Assembly: GCA_963557065.1 (NCBI GenBank)
Contig: CAUWCT010000070.1
Coordinates: forward strand, 1 to 15,427
Reading direction: 5' to 3'
DNA: 15,427 nucleotides
DNA from: UMGS1370 sp963557065
GTDB lineage: Bacteria; Bacillota; Clostridia; Lachnospirales; Lachnospiraceae
Notes under the pieces: generated by a model
Told to the model about the DNA's origin: nothing
Database searches by the model: none
What the model saw: only the letters and a program-made list of their open reading frames with translations
In this document: one piece after another, positions 8,114 through 13,892 of the stretch
How the letters are laid out: the number at the start of each line of letters is the position of its first letter
Position numbering within the stretch: the first letter of the stretch is position 1
Translations under genes and position numbers: made by a program

Positions 8114-8905
8114 CTATGTTATTTTATATATTTCTATATTCTCCTGCCCCTTCATCCACAAATTCAACCCCATTTCCCCATATATTTCCGCAGTTACCAG
8201 ATAACTTCCGTCTTCCTGCTTCACTGCGTTGGCTGTAGGCAGGCGGTCCAGTATGGCGTTGACATCTGTTCCGGTGTAGGTAAAACTGGTTTTGTGTAGC
8301 TTTCCACCAAACATGAACGGAATGCGCTTCCGAAATTCACCTTCTTCAAACCGATCTTTGTAGGGAACATGGAAGGTTTCTTTGGAAATTCGGTAAGAAA
8401 CAATCCGGTCAATCCGGTATATGGTAGGATACCCAGGGTGCTTTTTGTCATGTTCCCCAATATAGGCAATTAAGTAGAAATAGTATTCTGAGCAGATAAT
8501 TCCTACAGGTTTCAAATTGGCATGAGTGACTTCTCCATTTGTCTTTTGATAGTCCAAATGAACGAAATGGTGCTGGTATACCGCTGTTCCAAGTTCCCAT
8601 ATGCGGTCAATCAGCATTTTCTGGTGCCGTGGTTCTACATAATGAAACAGCTCGTTACGAATCAAGTCTGCCATCTTTTTCCGTTCATTAGCAGGAAGGC
8701 AGGCTTCGATCAATTCCTCAACAATGTGCTCCATCTCTTCTTTACAGAGAGAACGGCTTTCCATCAAAATCTTTGATATGGCAAAAAGCTCTGCATTTGT
8801 CAGAGCAACGGTTTTAGAATTGACCAGACGAAAGCCTTTCTGGACGTGGTCATATCGGATTTCAGCAAATTCACCTGTTCGCATAAAAATCTCGAATAGA
8901 ATCAA
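8114..8905 (-). CDS. WYL-domain regulator, C-terminal (ligand-sensing) part, frame-split from its HTH
   Basis: This frame carries the WYL fold: a helical linker, then KPVGIICSEYYFYLIAYIGE (the WYL core strand) and YRIDRIVSY (the conserved arginine-containing strand), followed by a short WCX-like C-terminus that ends early at ENIEIYKIT. WYL proteins are transcription factors whose WYL domain senses nucleotides or nucleic acid; many control defence islands. The usual N-terminal winged helix is missing here but is encoded just upstream in another frame (8871-9035). The nominal open frame begins at TTG 8905, but the only ATG candidate for separate translation is at 8884, inside the HTH frame. Either one base is extra or missing in the T5 run at 8885-8889, or two coupled proteins are made. 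It lies 13 nt before the dynamin gene and heads the operon. Confidence 0.8.
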   Translation of the reverse strand: MILFEIFMRTGEFAEIRYDHVQKGFRLVNSKTVALTNAELFAISKILMESRSLCKEEMEHIVEELIEACLPANERKKMADLIRNELFHYVEPRHQKMLIDRIWELGTAVYQHHFVHLDYQKTNGEVTHANLKPVGIICSEYYFYLIAYIGEHDKKHPGYPTIYRIDRIVSYRISKETFHVPYKDRFEEGEFRKRIPFMFGGKLHKTSFTYTGTDVNAILDRLPTANAVKQEDGSYLVTAEIYGEMGLNLWMKGQENIEIYKIT

Positions 8906-9035
8906 TGTCTCTTTGAATCGAACGGGGATTAACTCCGTATTCTTCGGCTAGATCTGTTTTTCGGATCGTTTCACCGGATAAGAGACGGCTGTATATTTCC
9001 AGTATTCGGTCATGTTTTTTTGTACCAGAGTTCAA
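8871..9035 (-). CDS. WYL-regulator N-terminal winged-helix fragment (54 codons, then TGA)
   Basis: A TTG start at 9035 sits 8 nt after AGGGAGG. The peptide contains HDRILEIYSRLLSGE, then TDLAEEYGVNPRSIQRDIDS, the typical first helix plus recognition helix of HTH_11/DeoR-like DNA-binding domains found at the start of WYL regulators. It ends at TGA 8873-8871 immediately after RDFYANR, just where a WYL protein would continue. The continuation GEFAEIRYDHVQKG is present in the +1 frame. Removing one T from the T5 run, or one base near AACAGG, restores a single protein of about 306 residues covering 8114-9035. It is therefore best read as the front half of one frameshifted gene, though a separately made DNA-binding peptide cannot be ruled out. 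Confidence 0.75.
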   Translation of the reverse strand: MNSGTKKHDRILEIYSRLLSGETIRKTDLAEEYGVNPRSIQRDIDSIRDFYANR

Positions 9036-9067
9036 AGCAGAATCCTCCCTTCAGTTGCTTGATACAA

Positions 9068-9076
9068 ATTATAGCA
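9068..9076 (-). promoter_or_regulatory. Extended -10 promoter of the WYL/dynamin/ATPase operon
   Basis: On the minus strand TGC-TATAAT is a perfect extended -10. A start point near 9061 would leave a leader of about 25 nt before the TTG start of the regulator. At the normal spacing there is no -35 match; the position is covered by a palindrome (9085-9099). This suggests activation or repression by a factor bound there. Confidence 0.65.
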
Positions 9077-9084
9077 CATTCCGA

Positions 9085-9099
9085 TGACACCAGATGTCA
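9085..9099. promoter_or_regulatory. Palindromic operator, copy 1 (TGACA-N5-TGTCA)
   Basis: A perfect 5-bp inverted repeat, TGACA CCAGA TGTCA, ends 11 bp upstream of the WYL operon -10 and covers its -35 position. An identical-arm copy occurs at 9686-9700 at the same distance from another -10. The size and placement suit a dimeric winged-helix factor, most simply the WYL regulator acting on its own operon; the divergent XRE protein is the alternative. Confidence 0.65.
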
Positions 9100-9227
9100 C
9101 TGAAAAAAAGGAATTCGATCTATTTTTATTCTATCACAAATAATGCTAATAGACAAGGATTCAACTCCCCTGTTAGACGCTTCAAATTGTCTGGGATATC
9201 CGTAAAATTAAATGATGGAGGTAGTTT

Positions 9228-9566
9228 ATGAACGGTTTGGATTATACATTGATTGGAAGTAGGATACGCAAGGTGAGAACTACTTTAAAATTAACACAGG
9301 AAGAAGCTTCAGAGCGGTGTGATATTACCAATTCCTTTTACGGGAATATTGAGCGTGGGGACAAAAAGATGAGCGTTGAGACCCTTGTGAAAATATCCAA
9401 AGGCCTAGGAGTATCTTTGGATTATCTGGTATATGGGGAGATCCCGGAGAAAGGAAGACCGCTGGGGACGCTGCTGCAGGATATTCGCCGAAGGGCTGAT
9501 GATCAGCAGTATGAAAAGTTTTTACTGCTGATAAAGACTCTTTCTGAAATCATTGATCAGCTATAA
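9228..9566 (+). CDS. XRE-family HTH transcriptional regulator
   Basis: A 112-residue protein with GGAGG 6 nt before ATG 9228. Residues 8-67 form a Cro/C1-type five-helix domain: IGSRIRKVRTTLKLTQEEAS, a second helix NSFYGNIERGDKKMS, and LVKISKGLGVSLDYLVYG. The C-terminal 40 residues (QDIRRRADDQQYEKFLLLIK and on) are a short helical extension likely used for dimerisation. It is transcribed divergently from the WYL operon across a 192-bp spacer and is followed by its own terminator. I see no confident promoter or self-operator for it. XRE proteins of this size usually act as repressors on mobile elements; its target is unknown. Confidence 0.88.
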   Translation: MNGLDYTLIGSRIRKVRTTLKLTQEEASERCDITNSFYGNIERGDKKMSVETLVKISKGLGVSLDYLVYGEIPEKGRPLGTLLQDIRRRADDQQYEKFLLLIKTLSEIIDQL

Positions 9567-9613
9567 TGATGAAAACGAGTTTTTTCTGGATAGATATTAT
9601 AGATAAGAATAGC

Positions 9614-9656
9614 AGCCCTAATTTGAGCCAGGTGCATTGTCACAGGGCTTTTTTTT
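9614..9656 (+). terminator. Rho-independent terminator after the XRE gene
   Basis: AGCCCT (9614-9619) pairs with AGGGCT (9644-9649), with a smaller GTG/CAC pairing inside a long loop, followed by eight T from 9649. The T-run is followed by ATGC, as at two later hairpins (11422 and 12436). The long loop makes it less standard than the others. Confidence 0.6.
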
Positions 9657-9685
9657 ATGCCCCCAATTTGGCATTTTGTTGGGAA

Positions 9686-9700
9686 TGACAGAAGATGTCA
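9686..9700. promoter_or_regulatory. Palindromic operator, copy 2 (TGACA-N5-TGTCA)
   Basis: TGACA GAAGA TGTCA has the same arms and spacer length as the copy at 9085-9099, again 11 bp before an extended -10. It points to shared control of this rightward unit and the leftward WYL operon. Confidence 0.65.
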
Positions 9701-9708
9701 ATGGAGAT

Positions 9709-9717
9709 TGCTATTCT
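9709..9717 (+). promoter_or_regulatory. Extended -10 promoter of the 59-aa/lipoprotein unit
   Basis: TGC-TATTCT is an extended -10 of modest quality with no recognisable -35. A start near 9724 gives a 22-nt leader carrying AGGAGG. Its layout relative to the upstream palindrome copies the WYL operon promoter base for base in spacing. Confidence 0.5.
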
Positions 9718-9745
9718 AAAACTAGAAGAGAGGAGGCGAAGAGGG

Positions 9746-9925
9746 ATGAAACGGTTCCAGGCATCGATAGCTCGATATGGGTATGGTATGGTTTATGCAG
9801 AGTCAAAGGATGAAGCGGAAGAGAAGGCGAAACATCTGCAATCCGATGAGATCCAATGGATTCGAAGCAATGGAAGTGAAAATATGATTGTTTATGTTGC
9901 AGCACTTCCGCTGGCAGATGAATAA
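9746..9925 (+). CDS. Small protein of unknown function (59 aa)
   Basis: The start at ATG 9746 is preferred because AGGAGG lies 9 nt upstream; a longer frame from 9695 would begin inside the operator and before the predicted transcription start. The sequence begins MKRFQASIARYGYGMVYAES and continues with a charged helix KDEAEEKAKHLQ and a strand MIVYVAALPL, a beta-alpha-beta outline similar in style to small DpnD/PcfM-like proteins of mobile elements, though I would not assign that family. There is no signal peptide. It ends 30 nt before the lipoprotein and is first gene of the unit under the second palindrome. Confidence 0.6.
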   Translation: MKRFQASIARYGYGMVYAESKDEAEEKAKHLQSDEIQWIRSNGSENMIVYVAALPLADE

Positions 9926-9955
9926 GCGTAGACACGTAGAAAGGGGAAAAAGGAT

Positions 9956-11233
9956 ATGATAAAACGATATTTAGGAACAGGAATTTTATTATCTATTATT
10001 TTTGCAGTTTCTGGATGTAGCGACAATGCGCAGACAACAGCAGCTTCAAGTGATGCTAGTGTGGAGGAAACTGAAGGCGAAGGCATTAGTGAAACCAGGC
10101 TGCATCTTGGAACAGAAATTTTAGACTGGGAATATGCAATGGAGAATCTACAGTATGGTCCTCTTTATATAGCAAAACGCTTGGAAACCAGATATGACGA
10201 TACGGTGGTCGGGGCAATTGAAAAAGAACTGGACCATTTGGAGCAGGTAGAGGAAAGCGATTGGATCGCCTATGATGTCGAATATTTGCTGGGTTCTCCA
10301 GTTCCGGGAGATATGGCAATGGTACTCCGGGCAGACCATCAGGATCCATTTTCTGAAAGAGGGGTTTATGAACTGAATTATATTGTTCTGGAAGAAACGA
10401 AAAGCCTGATAGATGGAGATGGATTCACCAGAGAAGCACCAGTGTATTATATGATTTCTGATATACAGGAGTTCTATGATGGGTATGAGGAATTCCAGGC
10501 CCAAAAGCTGTTGCAGAATGAAGAGAGGGGAAGTATAGAAGACATGGCTGCTGGATCCTACTCAGCAGAGGTAGTAGAAACAGCTGCTGCAATGGCGGCA
10601 GAGAATAGGATGGATGCTTCCGAATATATTCTTCCCGACAGTGATACACGTTACCTGGCGGAAGAGGATGTGGCTGGGTTAAGCGAGGACGAAATCAGGA
10701 TTGCCTTGAATGAGATTTATGCACGTCATGGAAGAATTTTCCAGTCAGAAGACTTAAATGTACACTTTTCATCCCAACCCTGGTATGAACCGAAATATTC
10801 TGCTGAGGAATTTAGCGCAATCGAAAGCAGCATTATGAATGATTACGAGAAAAAGAATATTGAATTTCTGGCAGAGGTTCGGGGTGGAAAATCCGGTTCA
10901 GGACAGGCATTTGAAGAAGACTGGATGTATGGCATGTACTATCTGGATTTAGGCGAAGGCGGCATTACAGCGGAAATTGGTTACTATATAGATAGTGGTG
11001 AAGATTACCTTTCCCTGTCTGGTTCTTATCTGGACAGCTATGGAGAATTTTCCGGTACAATTACGCATCTGGATGATGGTACGATGTTAGCAAGCAGCGA
11101 ATTTGAGGAAAGTGTTCGTTTTGAATACAACGGAAAGGATCAGATTGAGATTCTGTCAGCAGATAATACAGGTGGCATGGATTTCCCAGGCTTTGAAGGG
11201 GTTTATCAGAAAACCGAGGATTTTCCACGGTAG
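9956..11233 (+). CDS. Secreted lipoprotein with YARHG domain
   Basis: A 425-residue protein with AAGGGG 9 nt before ATG 9956. Residues 1-20 are a type II signal peptide with positive N-terminus, hydrophobic core and lipobox AVSGC, so C21 would be lipidated and the protein held outside the membrane. An acidic linker follows. Residues about 45-195 are an unrecognised domain. Residues 230-316 match the YARHG domain: RYLAEEDVAGLSEDEIRIAL, the signature YARHG at 255-259, and a QPWYEP motif. The last 100 residues are strand-rich and acidic. YARHG domains occur in extracytoplasmic bacterial proteins; their ligand is not established. It is the second gene of a unit that shares a putative operator with the dynamin/ATPase operon, so it may be a surface partner of that system, and is followed by a terminator. 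Confidence 0.85.
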   Translation: MIKRYLGTGILLSIIFAVSGCSDNAQTTAASSDASVEETEGEGISETRLHLGTEILDWEYAMENLQYGPLYIAKRLETRYDDTVVGAIEKELDHLEQVEESDWIAYDVEYLLGSPVPGDMAMVLRADHQDPFSERGVYELNYIVLEETKSLIDGDGFTREAPVYYMISDIQEFYDGYEEFQAQKLLQNEERGSIEDMAAGSYSAEVVETAAAMAAENRMDASEYILPDSDTRYLAEEDVAGLSEDEIRIALNEIYARHGRIFQSEDLNVHFSSQPWYEPKYSAEEFSAIESSIMNDYEKKNIEFLAEVRGGKSGSGQAFEEDWMYGMYYLDLGEGGITAEIGYYIDSGEDYLSLSGSYLDSYGEFSGTITHLDDGTMLASSEFEESVRFEYNGKDQIEILSADNTGGMDFPGFEGVYQKTEDFPR

Positions 11234-11252
11234 CAATGGATTAGATATTTGG

Positions 11253-11287
11253 AAGAAGCGGTGAAAATTGCCGCTTCTTTCATTTTT
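11253..11287 (+). terminator. Rho-independent terminator after the lipoprotein
   Basis: A 9-bp stem (AAGAAGCGG with CCGCTTCTT) encloses a 9-nt loop and is followed by TCATTTTT. It closes the two-gene unit 20 nt after the stop codon. Confidence 0.8.
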
Positions 11288-11312
11288 CAAAATTATAGAC
11301 AGATATTATAAC
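11284..11312 (+). promoter_or_regulatory. Putative promoter for the 24-aa peptide/DUF932 unit
   Basis: TTTTCA at 11284-11289 and TATAAC at 11307-11312 are separated by 17 bp, directly after the previous terminator stem. It would drive the 24-codon ORF and, by read-through of the next hairpin, the recombination genes. Confidence 0.4.
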
Positions 11313-11341
11313 TGTGAGTAATTCATAAGGAGGTCTTTAAA

Positions 11342-11416
11342 GTGGACAAGCGGATTCTCACAGTTATTCTCAGCATTCTTGCAGTCATCCTTGATGCAAT
11401 GAAAGATGATGAATAA
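11342..11416 (+). CDS. 24-residue hydrophobic peptide
   Basis: A GTG start at 11342 has an ideal AAGGAGG 8 nt upstream. The peptide is one short membrane-like helix, ILTVILSILAVILDAM, with MDKR before it and an acidic KDDE tail. The stop lies 6 nt before a hairpin terminator. The size, charge pattern and dedicated terminator resemble small membrane toxins of type I toxin-antitoxin loci. A leader peptide that tunes the following terminator is an equal possibility, as is a small membrane protein of other function. No opposing antisense RNA promoter was identified. It is too short for ordinary gene finders. Confidence 0.55.
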   Translation: MDKRILTVILSILAVILDAMKDDE

Positions 11417-11421
11417 CACCA

Positions 11422-11451
11422 GCCCAGGTCAGATATGGCCTGGGTATTTTT
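11422..11451 (+). terminator. Hairpin terminator or attenuator upstream of DUF932
   Basis: An 8-bp stem (CCCAGGTC with GGCCTGGG, one G-T pair) with a 6-nt loop is followed by TATTTTT and then ATGCAAAAA. It separates the 24-aa peptide from the DUF932 gene, which lies 33 nt further on with no promoter of its own that I can see. Confidence 0.75.
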
Positions 11452-11484
11452 ATGCAAAAAAATAAATCAAAGGAGGAATTGAAA

Positions 11485-12417
11485 ATGGCAGCAAACGTTG
11501 AAACAATGTTTTACACAAGGACAGCACCCTGGCACGGACTGGGAACAAGGGTACTGGAAGCTCCGACTTCCAGCGCAGCCCTTTCCCTTGCCGGATTGGA
11601 TTGGAGGGTGGTTCAAAAACCGCTTTTTACGGAGGACGGACTTTCTGTTTCCGGTTTTAAAGCGAATGTAAGGGATACGGATAATCAGGTATTGGGAGTA
11701 GTGTCAGACCGATATAAGGTGGTACAGAATGAAGACGCCTTCGCCTTTACAGATGAACTGCTGGGTGAGGGCGTTACCTATGAGACGGCTGGAAGTCTGC
11801 AGAACGGCCGCCGTACCTGGATTCTGGCAAAACTTCCCCAGAGATATATTATCAGTGGGGATGAAATCACGCCGTATCTGGTTTTTATGAACAGCCATGA
11901 TGGAACCGGAGCAATTAAGGCAGCCATGACACCAATCAGGGTTGTGTGCCAGAATACGCTGAATCTGGCACTGTCTACAGCAAAGAGAAGCTGGTCAACT
12001 ATCCATACGGGGGATATTCATGGCAAGCTGGAAGACGCCAGAAATACCCTTTTATATGCAGACCGGTACATGGCAGAACTGGGAAAAGCCATTGACCTAT
12101 TAAACCGCCAGAAGCTTTCAGACCGTCAGGTATTGGAGTACATAGATAGTTTGTTTCCGCTTCTGGATAATGCCAGTGAAACCCAGAAGAAGAATATCCT
12201 TAAAATGAAAGAGGATATGAAGTGCCGTTATTTTGAAGCGCCGGATCTGGCACATGTGGGAAAGAACGCTTACCGCTTTGTAAATGCAGTCAGTGATTTT
12301 GCCACCCATGCCAGACCGTTAAGGGAACGCTCCAATTATCGGGAAAGTCTGTTTGGAAAGACGGTTGACGGAAATACCATGATTGACAGGGCTTATGAGA
12401 TGGTAAAAGCAGCGTAG
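11485..12417 (+). CDS. DUF932 phage/plasmid-like protein
   Basis: A 310-residue protein. ATG 11485 is chosen because AAAGGAGG lies just upstream; an earlier in-frame ATG at 11452 falls in the terminator's tail and has no SD. Family signatures are TRTAPWHGLG at 11-20, VSDRYKVVQN at 73-82 and AMTPIRVVCQNTLNLAL from 147. DUF932 (TIGR03299-type) proteins occur on plasmids, phages and integrative elements near recombination or repair genes; their biochemical role is not established. The length is typical. Here it heads the recombination module, with hairpin terminators on both sides, implying that it is expressed partly on its own. Confidence 0.88.
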   Translation: MAANVETMFYTRTAPWHGLGTRVLEAPTSSAALSLAGLDWRVVQKPLFTEDGLSVSGFKANVRDTDNQVLGVVSDRYKVVQNEDAFAFTDELLGEGVTYETAGSLQNGRRTWILAKLPQRYIISGDEITPYLVFMNSHDGTGAIKAAMTPIRVVCQNTLNLALSTAKRSWSTIHTGDIHGKLEDARNTLLYADRYMAELGKAIDLLNRQKLSDRQVLEYIDSLFPLLDNASETQKKNILKMKEDMKCRYFEAPDLAHVGKNAYRFVNAVSDFATHARPLRERSNYRESLFGKTVDGNTMIDRAYEMVKAA

Positions 12418-12435
12418 AAATGTTTGCATAAGATT

Positions 12436-12465
12436 AGAGTATCAGTCAATGGTACTCTCTTTTTT
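12436..12465 (+). terminator. Hairpin terminator between DUF932 and the Rad52-like gene
   Basis: AGAGTATC pairs with GGTACTCT (one G-T pair) around a 7-nt loop, followed by CTTTTTT and ATGCAAAAA. Its layout copies the hairpin before DUF932, so it may be a read-through control point rather than a full stop. Confidence 0.7.
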
Positions 12466-12494
12466 ATGCAAAAATAGGAACAGGAGTGATTGGA

Positions 12495-13295
12495 ATGGAA
12501 CAGAAGAAAATCAGGCTGCTCCGGCCGGATGAGATCGAGTGCCGGATTGGAACAATCAGCGAGAAAGGCCTGAGTCTGCTGTTGTTTATGGATGCAAGAG
12601 CAGCACAGAACATTTTGGATGAAAGTTTTACATCCTTTGGGTGGCGCAGAACCCATCAGGAGATTGGCGGAAGGCTGTACTGTACGGTAGAGGTCTGGGA
12701 TGGAGAAAAAAAGCAGTGGATCAACAAGCAGGACGTGGGGACGGAAAGCTTTGCGGAAAAGGAGAAAGGGGCGGCTTCCGATTCCTTTAAGCGGGCCTGT
12801 TTTAACTGGGGAATTGGACGGGAACTTTACTCCGCACCGTTTATCTGGATTCCGGCAGACCGAGTGAGTATTCAGTATGATGGAAAGCGGTATACCACAC
12901 CGGAACACTTTACGGTAGCAGCTATCTCTTACAATGAGAATCGGGAAATCTGCGGGCTGGAAATCCGCAACGGCGCTAACAGGCCGGTATTTGTAAAACG
13001 GGTAATTGGGGAACCTGTGCCAGCCGCAAACGGAGAAACAAAGCAGGAAGTGAAGGAACAGGAACCAGCTTCTGCAGCACCGAAAAGCAATGGTGCCGAT
13101 CCGTCAGAAACAGTAAAGAAGCAGCTTACGGCAAAGATGAAACGGGACATGCAAAAGGAGCTAGACCGGACTGGTGTAGCGTTGGAGAAAGTTCTGAAAC
13201 GATACCATCTTGCGGATATTACCCAGATGACGGCAGAGCAGTACAGGGATGCCATGACCGGACTGAAACGCTCCCAGTCCAGGACAGCTGCATAA
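12495..13295 (+). CDS. Rad52/22-family single-strand annealing protein
   Basis: A 266-residue protein; ATG 12495 has AGGAG 8 nt upstream, and a GTG at 12486 overlaps that SD and is rejected. The N-terminal 160 residues carry the Rad52-type core: an opening LLRPDEIECRIG, a beta-sheet with GRLYCTVEVW, and GTESFAEKEKGAASDSFKRA at 82-101 followed by CFNWGIGRELY, the most recognisable family block. A proline/alanine/glutamate-rich linker (about 170-205) joins a helical tail with KMKRDMQKELDR. Such proteins form rings on single-stranded DNA and anneal complementary strands during phage or element recombination. The YqaJ exonuclease two genes downstream would supply the single-stranded tails. It is an element-borne annealase and not the host RecA system. 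Confidence 0.85.
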   Translation: MEQKKIRLLRPDEIECRIGTISEKGLSLLLFMDARAAQNILDESFTSFGWRRTHQEIGGRLYCTVEVWDGEKKQWINKQDVGTESFAEKEKGAASDSFKRACFNWGIGRELYSAPFIWIPADRVSIQYDGKRYTTPEHFTVAAISYNENREICGLEIRNGANRPVFVKRVIGEPVPAANGETKQEVKEQEPASAAPKSNGADPSETVKKQLTAKMKRDMQKELDRTGVALEKVLKRYHLADITQMTAEQYRDAMTGLKRSQSRTAA

Positions 13296-13312
13296 GAAAG
13301 AAGGGAGAAAAT

Positions 13313-13831
13313 ATGAGAGAGCAAAGTCAGAAAGAACGGCTGGAACGCTTAATAAAGCGGCCTGTTCCGAAAAAGAAGGTGGGAATTGTCCGGCTGGAAA
13401 TGGTAAAGGAAAGCCGTTGCCTGTATGGAACAAAAAAATTCCGGAAGCCGGAAGAAGCGGCAGATATGATAAGGCCGCTGTTAAGGCCAGCGGATCGGGA
13501 AATGCTGGTGGTTCTGGCCTTAAATAACCAGATGGAACCTCTGGCGCTGGAGATTGTGGCAGTAGGAGGATTGAACCACTGTTATATAGAGCCAAGGGAT
13601 ATTTATAAAATGGCGGTATTAAATAATGCGTCCTATATTATCTGCTTTCATAACCATCCGTCCGGTGACTGCAGGCCAAGCAGGGAAGACCGCCTGATTA
13701 CGGAACGGTTATGGAAGGCAGGAGAGATTCTCGGCATTACGCTGGTTGATCATATCGTGGTGGGAGAAGACTGTTTTTACAGCTTTCGGAAAGAAGGAAA
13801 ATTAATCGTTCAAGAGACTACAGCAGCATAA
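13313..13831 (+). CDS. radC: RadC-type JAB/MPN domain protein
   Basis: A 172-residue protein with AGGGAG 5 nt before ATG 13313, 17 nt after the Rad52-like gene. It holds the full RadC JAMM signature: E63 in ADREMLVVLALNN, then HNHPSGDCRPSRED from 113, with H113, H115 and D119 as predicted metal ligands, and LGITLVDHIVVG near the end. The N-terminal helix-hairpin-helix domain of chromosomal RadC is missing; residues 1-35 are a basic tail. This short form is typical of mobile elements. Once thought a repair protein, the family has no settled activity; the intact metal site suggests hydrolase activity. The start of RadC-like proteins varies, but the SD supports this one. Confidence 0.87.
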   Translation: MREQSQKERLERLIKRPVPKKKVGIVRLEMVKESRCLYGTKKFRKPEEAADMIRPLLRPADREMLVVLALNNQMEPLALEIVAVGGLNHCYIEPRDIYKMAVLNNASYIICFHNHPSGDCRPSREDRLITERLWKAGEILGITLVDHIVVGEDCFYSFRKEGKLIVQETTAA

Positions 13832-13842
13832 AGGAGAAGAGC

Positions 13843-13881
13843 ATGATTCAGATTATTATTATCATTTGTATGGCAGTATAG
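13843..13881 (+). CDS. Possible 12-codon leader ORF before the YqaJ gene
   Basis: AAGGAG lies 6 nt before ATG 13843; the frame reads MIQIIIIICMAV and stops at TAG 13879-13881, whose last bases begin the SD of the exonuclease gene. The sequence GGAGAAGAGCAT occurs both here and before the exonuclease start, so the ORF may be the product of a local duplication. If translated, it could couple ribosomes to the next gene. Its reality is uncertain. Confidence 0.3.
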   Translation: MIQIIIIICMAV

Positions 13882-13892
13882 GAGAAGAGCAT

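Noticed and set aside
8860..8890. Programmed +1 frameshift like that of release factor 2
   Set aside because: There is no SD-like element just upstream of AGG TGA, and a slip in the T5 run explains the split more simply; kept only as an alternative.
9121..9208. Promoter for the XRE gene
   Set aside because: Two weak candidates exist (TTTATT/TAATAG and TTCAAA/TAAAAT); neither is convincing enough to annotate.
11452..11484. Upstream ATG for the DUF932 gene
   Set aside because: It lies directly after the terminator T-run, has no SD, and adds residues foreign to the family; ATG 11485 has AAAGGAGG.
12486..12494. GTG start for the Rad52-like gene
   Set aside because: It overlaps the AGGAG that serves ATG 12495.
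13866..13892. Upstream ATG for the YqaJ gene
   Set aside because: It has no SD and lies within the 12-codon ORF; ATG 13893 has AGGAG at good spacing.
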